A DNA stretch of 6,178 nucleotides from contig JAOUGY010000232.1 of the NCBI GenBank assembly GCA_029865445.1, positions 1 through 6,178 of the forward strand. Reading direction: 5' to 3'. Position 1 is the first letter of the stretch; every line of letters begins with the position of its first letter. The position numbers and the translations under genes were made by a program. The stretch is from Acidimicrobiia bacterium (GTDB lineage: Bacteria > Actinomycetota > Acidimicrobiia > Spongiisociales > ZC4RG35). This document shows positions 5,077 through 6,178 of this stretch, piece after piece. The notes beneath the pieces were generated by a model. It was given only the letters and a program-made list of their open reading frames with translations, was not told the origin of the DNA and did no database searches.

Positions 5077-6178
5077 GGGATCTCCCTTTCCAACAGTTGT
5101 GTCAAGAGCCGGTGCGCCGTGAGCATCGCCTCTTCGTCGGTGCCGGACAATGCCGCAGTCACCTCTCCGGCCTCGAGGCCCACGGAGGACGCCGCCGACG
5201 CCAACTCTTCGTTCGAGGCGCCGGGACGCATGCCCGACTGCCGCTCCAGGGTGGCTCTGAACCGGTCGAGGACCGGCGCCGCCGCCTCCACCGGATCGCG
5301 GGCTCGGACGAGCAGCGAGGCGGCCGCTTCGACGAGTTCCGCCCTCGGAGGGGCGAGGTCTCGCGACTCTCGTTCGGGGGGTCCGAACCGCCGTCCGTAG
5401 GTGACGAGTGCCAGGAGCATCACCACCGTCAGCAGCACGATCGTCGAGCGAGCGTCGTCGGGGAGCGACGCCAGGAGGCCGTCTGGTCTTTCCGACACTG
5501 GCTGGATCATGAAGCCGTGTCGGACCTCGTCGAAGCGCGCCGGGCCCTCGGCCAGCAGCGAGAGGGCCCACGCCGCGTTGTTCTCGATGTATCTGTTCCA
5601 GAAGACGGACCCGTCGGCGACAAAGATGACAACCCCCTCGCCTGACGGGTGGGCCGAGACGGTGGGCGGGTCGCCGACGAGCGGCGTACCGCCGGAGTCG
5701 ACCGAGTAGATACCTTCGCCGGTGACCTCGTCTCCGACACCCCTGATGGGTTCGACGATCGGGGCCGGGTCGCGGCCGCCGACCCCGCGCGAGATGTCCT
5801 CGGGAAGGACGGTGCCCGTGAGATCCACGTGGGGGCGACCCGCGTAGACGAGCCTGCCTCCGGCATGCACCCATTCTCTGAGGGCATCCACTTCGGGCGG
5901 TTCGTAGCGTGACGTCCCGGCAGGTTCGAGGATCAGAACCGTCCCGCCCGGGTCGAGGGATGAGAAACCAGCCGTCACCGGGATGGCCGGATGTCCGAAC
6001 TCGGTGGCGAGTTCGGCGAGGGCTGCCGTCCCGTTGACGTCTGTCACGAACATGGACCCGTTGGGTCCGGCCCCGGTCTGGGTGGTGGCGAATTCGGTCA
6101 GAGCCCAGGCGGCGATGGCCGTTCCGACGACGATGGCGACGAGGACCTCTATGTTGCGCCGGATGCCCCGCCCCGATG
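5073..6178 (-). CDS. DUF4350 domain membrane protein, partial (start beyond right edge)
   Basis: A membrane protein with a DUF4350-type domain, usually the gene before MoxR in this actinobacterial cluster; function unknown. The first ATG inside the window is at 6053, but the frame stays open to the right edge with no ATG, GTG or TTG between, so the true start lies outside. The upstream part encodes a basic stretch (GRGIRRN) followed by a hydrophobic segment (about 6090-6152, IEVLVAIVVGTAIAAWALTEF), an N-terminal membrane anchor. Next comes the extracytoplasmic domain with the family pattern NGTAALAELATEFGHP, VLILEPAG, and LREWVHAGGRLVYAG. A second membrane segment (STIVLLTVVMLLALVTYG, about 5396-5449) leads to YGRRFGPPERES and an alanine-rich cytoplasmic tail of roughly 100 residues. 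The stop TGA overlaps the MoxR GTG by four bases. The domain call is by pattern recognition, not search. Confidence 0.82.
   Translation of the reverse strand, partial: SGRGIRRNIEVLVAIVVGTAIAAWALTEFATTQTGAGPNGSMFVTDVNGTAALAELATEFGHPAIPVTAGFSSLDPGGTVLILEPAGTSRYEPPEVDALREWVHAGGRLVYAGRPHVDLTGTVLPEDISRGVGGRDPAPIVEPIRGVGDEVTGEGIYSVDSGGTPLVGDPPTVSAHPSGEGVVIFVADGSVFWNRYIENNAAWALSLLAEGPARFDEVRHGFMIQPVSERPDGLLASLPDDARSTIVLLTVVMLLALVTYGRRFGPPERESRDLAPPRAELVEAAASLLVRARDPVEAAAPVLDRFRATLERQSGMRPGASNEELASAASSVGLEAGEVTAALSGTDEEAMLTAHRLLTQLLEREIP
5082..5089 (-). promoter_or_regulatory. Ribosome binding site of the MoxR gene, inside the DUF4350 gene
   Basis: The minus strand reads AAAGGGAG, five bases before the GTG at 5076. 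It decides the MoxR start against the much longer upstream in-frame extension, whose other possible start codons give no conserved sequence. Confidence 0.72.

Noticed and set aside
5077..5874. 266-codon upstream extension of the MoxR frame, a possible fusion protein
   Set aside because: It overlaps the confident DUF4350 gene in another frame, is rich in arginine and glycine with no conserved segment, and the GTG at 5076 has a good ribosome binding site exactly where MoxR homology begins.
1..6178. CRISPR arrays, tRNA/rRNA genes, insertion sequences, phage or toxin-antitoxin genes
   Set aside because: No regularly spaced repeats, cloverleaf-like segments, transposase motifs or small paired genes are visible; nearly all bases are accounted for by six housekeeping or conserved genes and one partial plsX.

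Overview
The window is ordinary-looking, gene-dense chromosomal DNA of high G+C content (estimated by eye in the mid-60s percent). It comes from a bacterium that is most probably an actinobacterium. That placement rests on gene order (a DUF4350 / MoxR / DUF58 run facing a SpoIIM-family gene that diverges from an RDD gene), on frequent GTG/TTG starts and on codon bias. The class cannot be fixed from the sequence; a lineage outside the well-studied genera (for example an Acidimicrobiia-like group) is only a guess. I see no tRNA, rRNA, CRISPR array, insertion sequence or phage gene.

Left part (1-1177, + strand): the 3' half of plsX (acyl-phosphate synthesis for phospholipids), truncated by the window edge, overlaps a complete rnc (ribonuclease III) by four bases (ATGA). 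This is a housekeeping operon that ends at a 48-bp convergent gap.

Right part (1226-6178): a five-gene envelope-associated module. On the minus strand lie an RDD-family membrane protein (1226-1945, TTG start with a strong ribosome binding site) and, reading in from the right edge, a truncated DUF4350 membrane protein, a MoxR AAA+ ATPase and a DUF58 (von Willebrand A-like) protein. The last three are chained by two GTGA stop/start overlaps. On the plus strand between them sits a SpoIIM/DUF95-family multi-pass membrane protein (1963-2922). It starts 17 bp from the RDD gene, head to head, and its 3' end overlaps the DUF58 gene by 17 bp, tail to tail.

Working together (inference): MoxR ATPases usually act as chaperones or remodelers with a VWA-type partner. 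DUF58 would be that partner, anchored to the membrane by its N-terminal hairpin, and DUF4350 would offer an extracytoplasmic ligand or sensing domain. The RDD and SpoIIM-like proteins would be transporter-like or envelope-remodelling membrane components. From memory, the same five families lie in the same relative orientation in Mycobacterium tuberculosis around Rv3691-Rv3695, so the module is conserved but largely uncharacterised rather than new to this genome.
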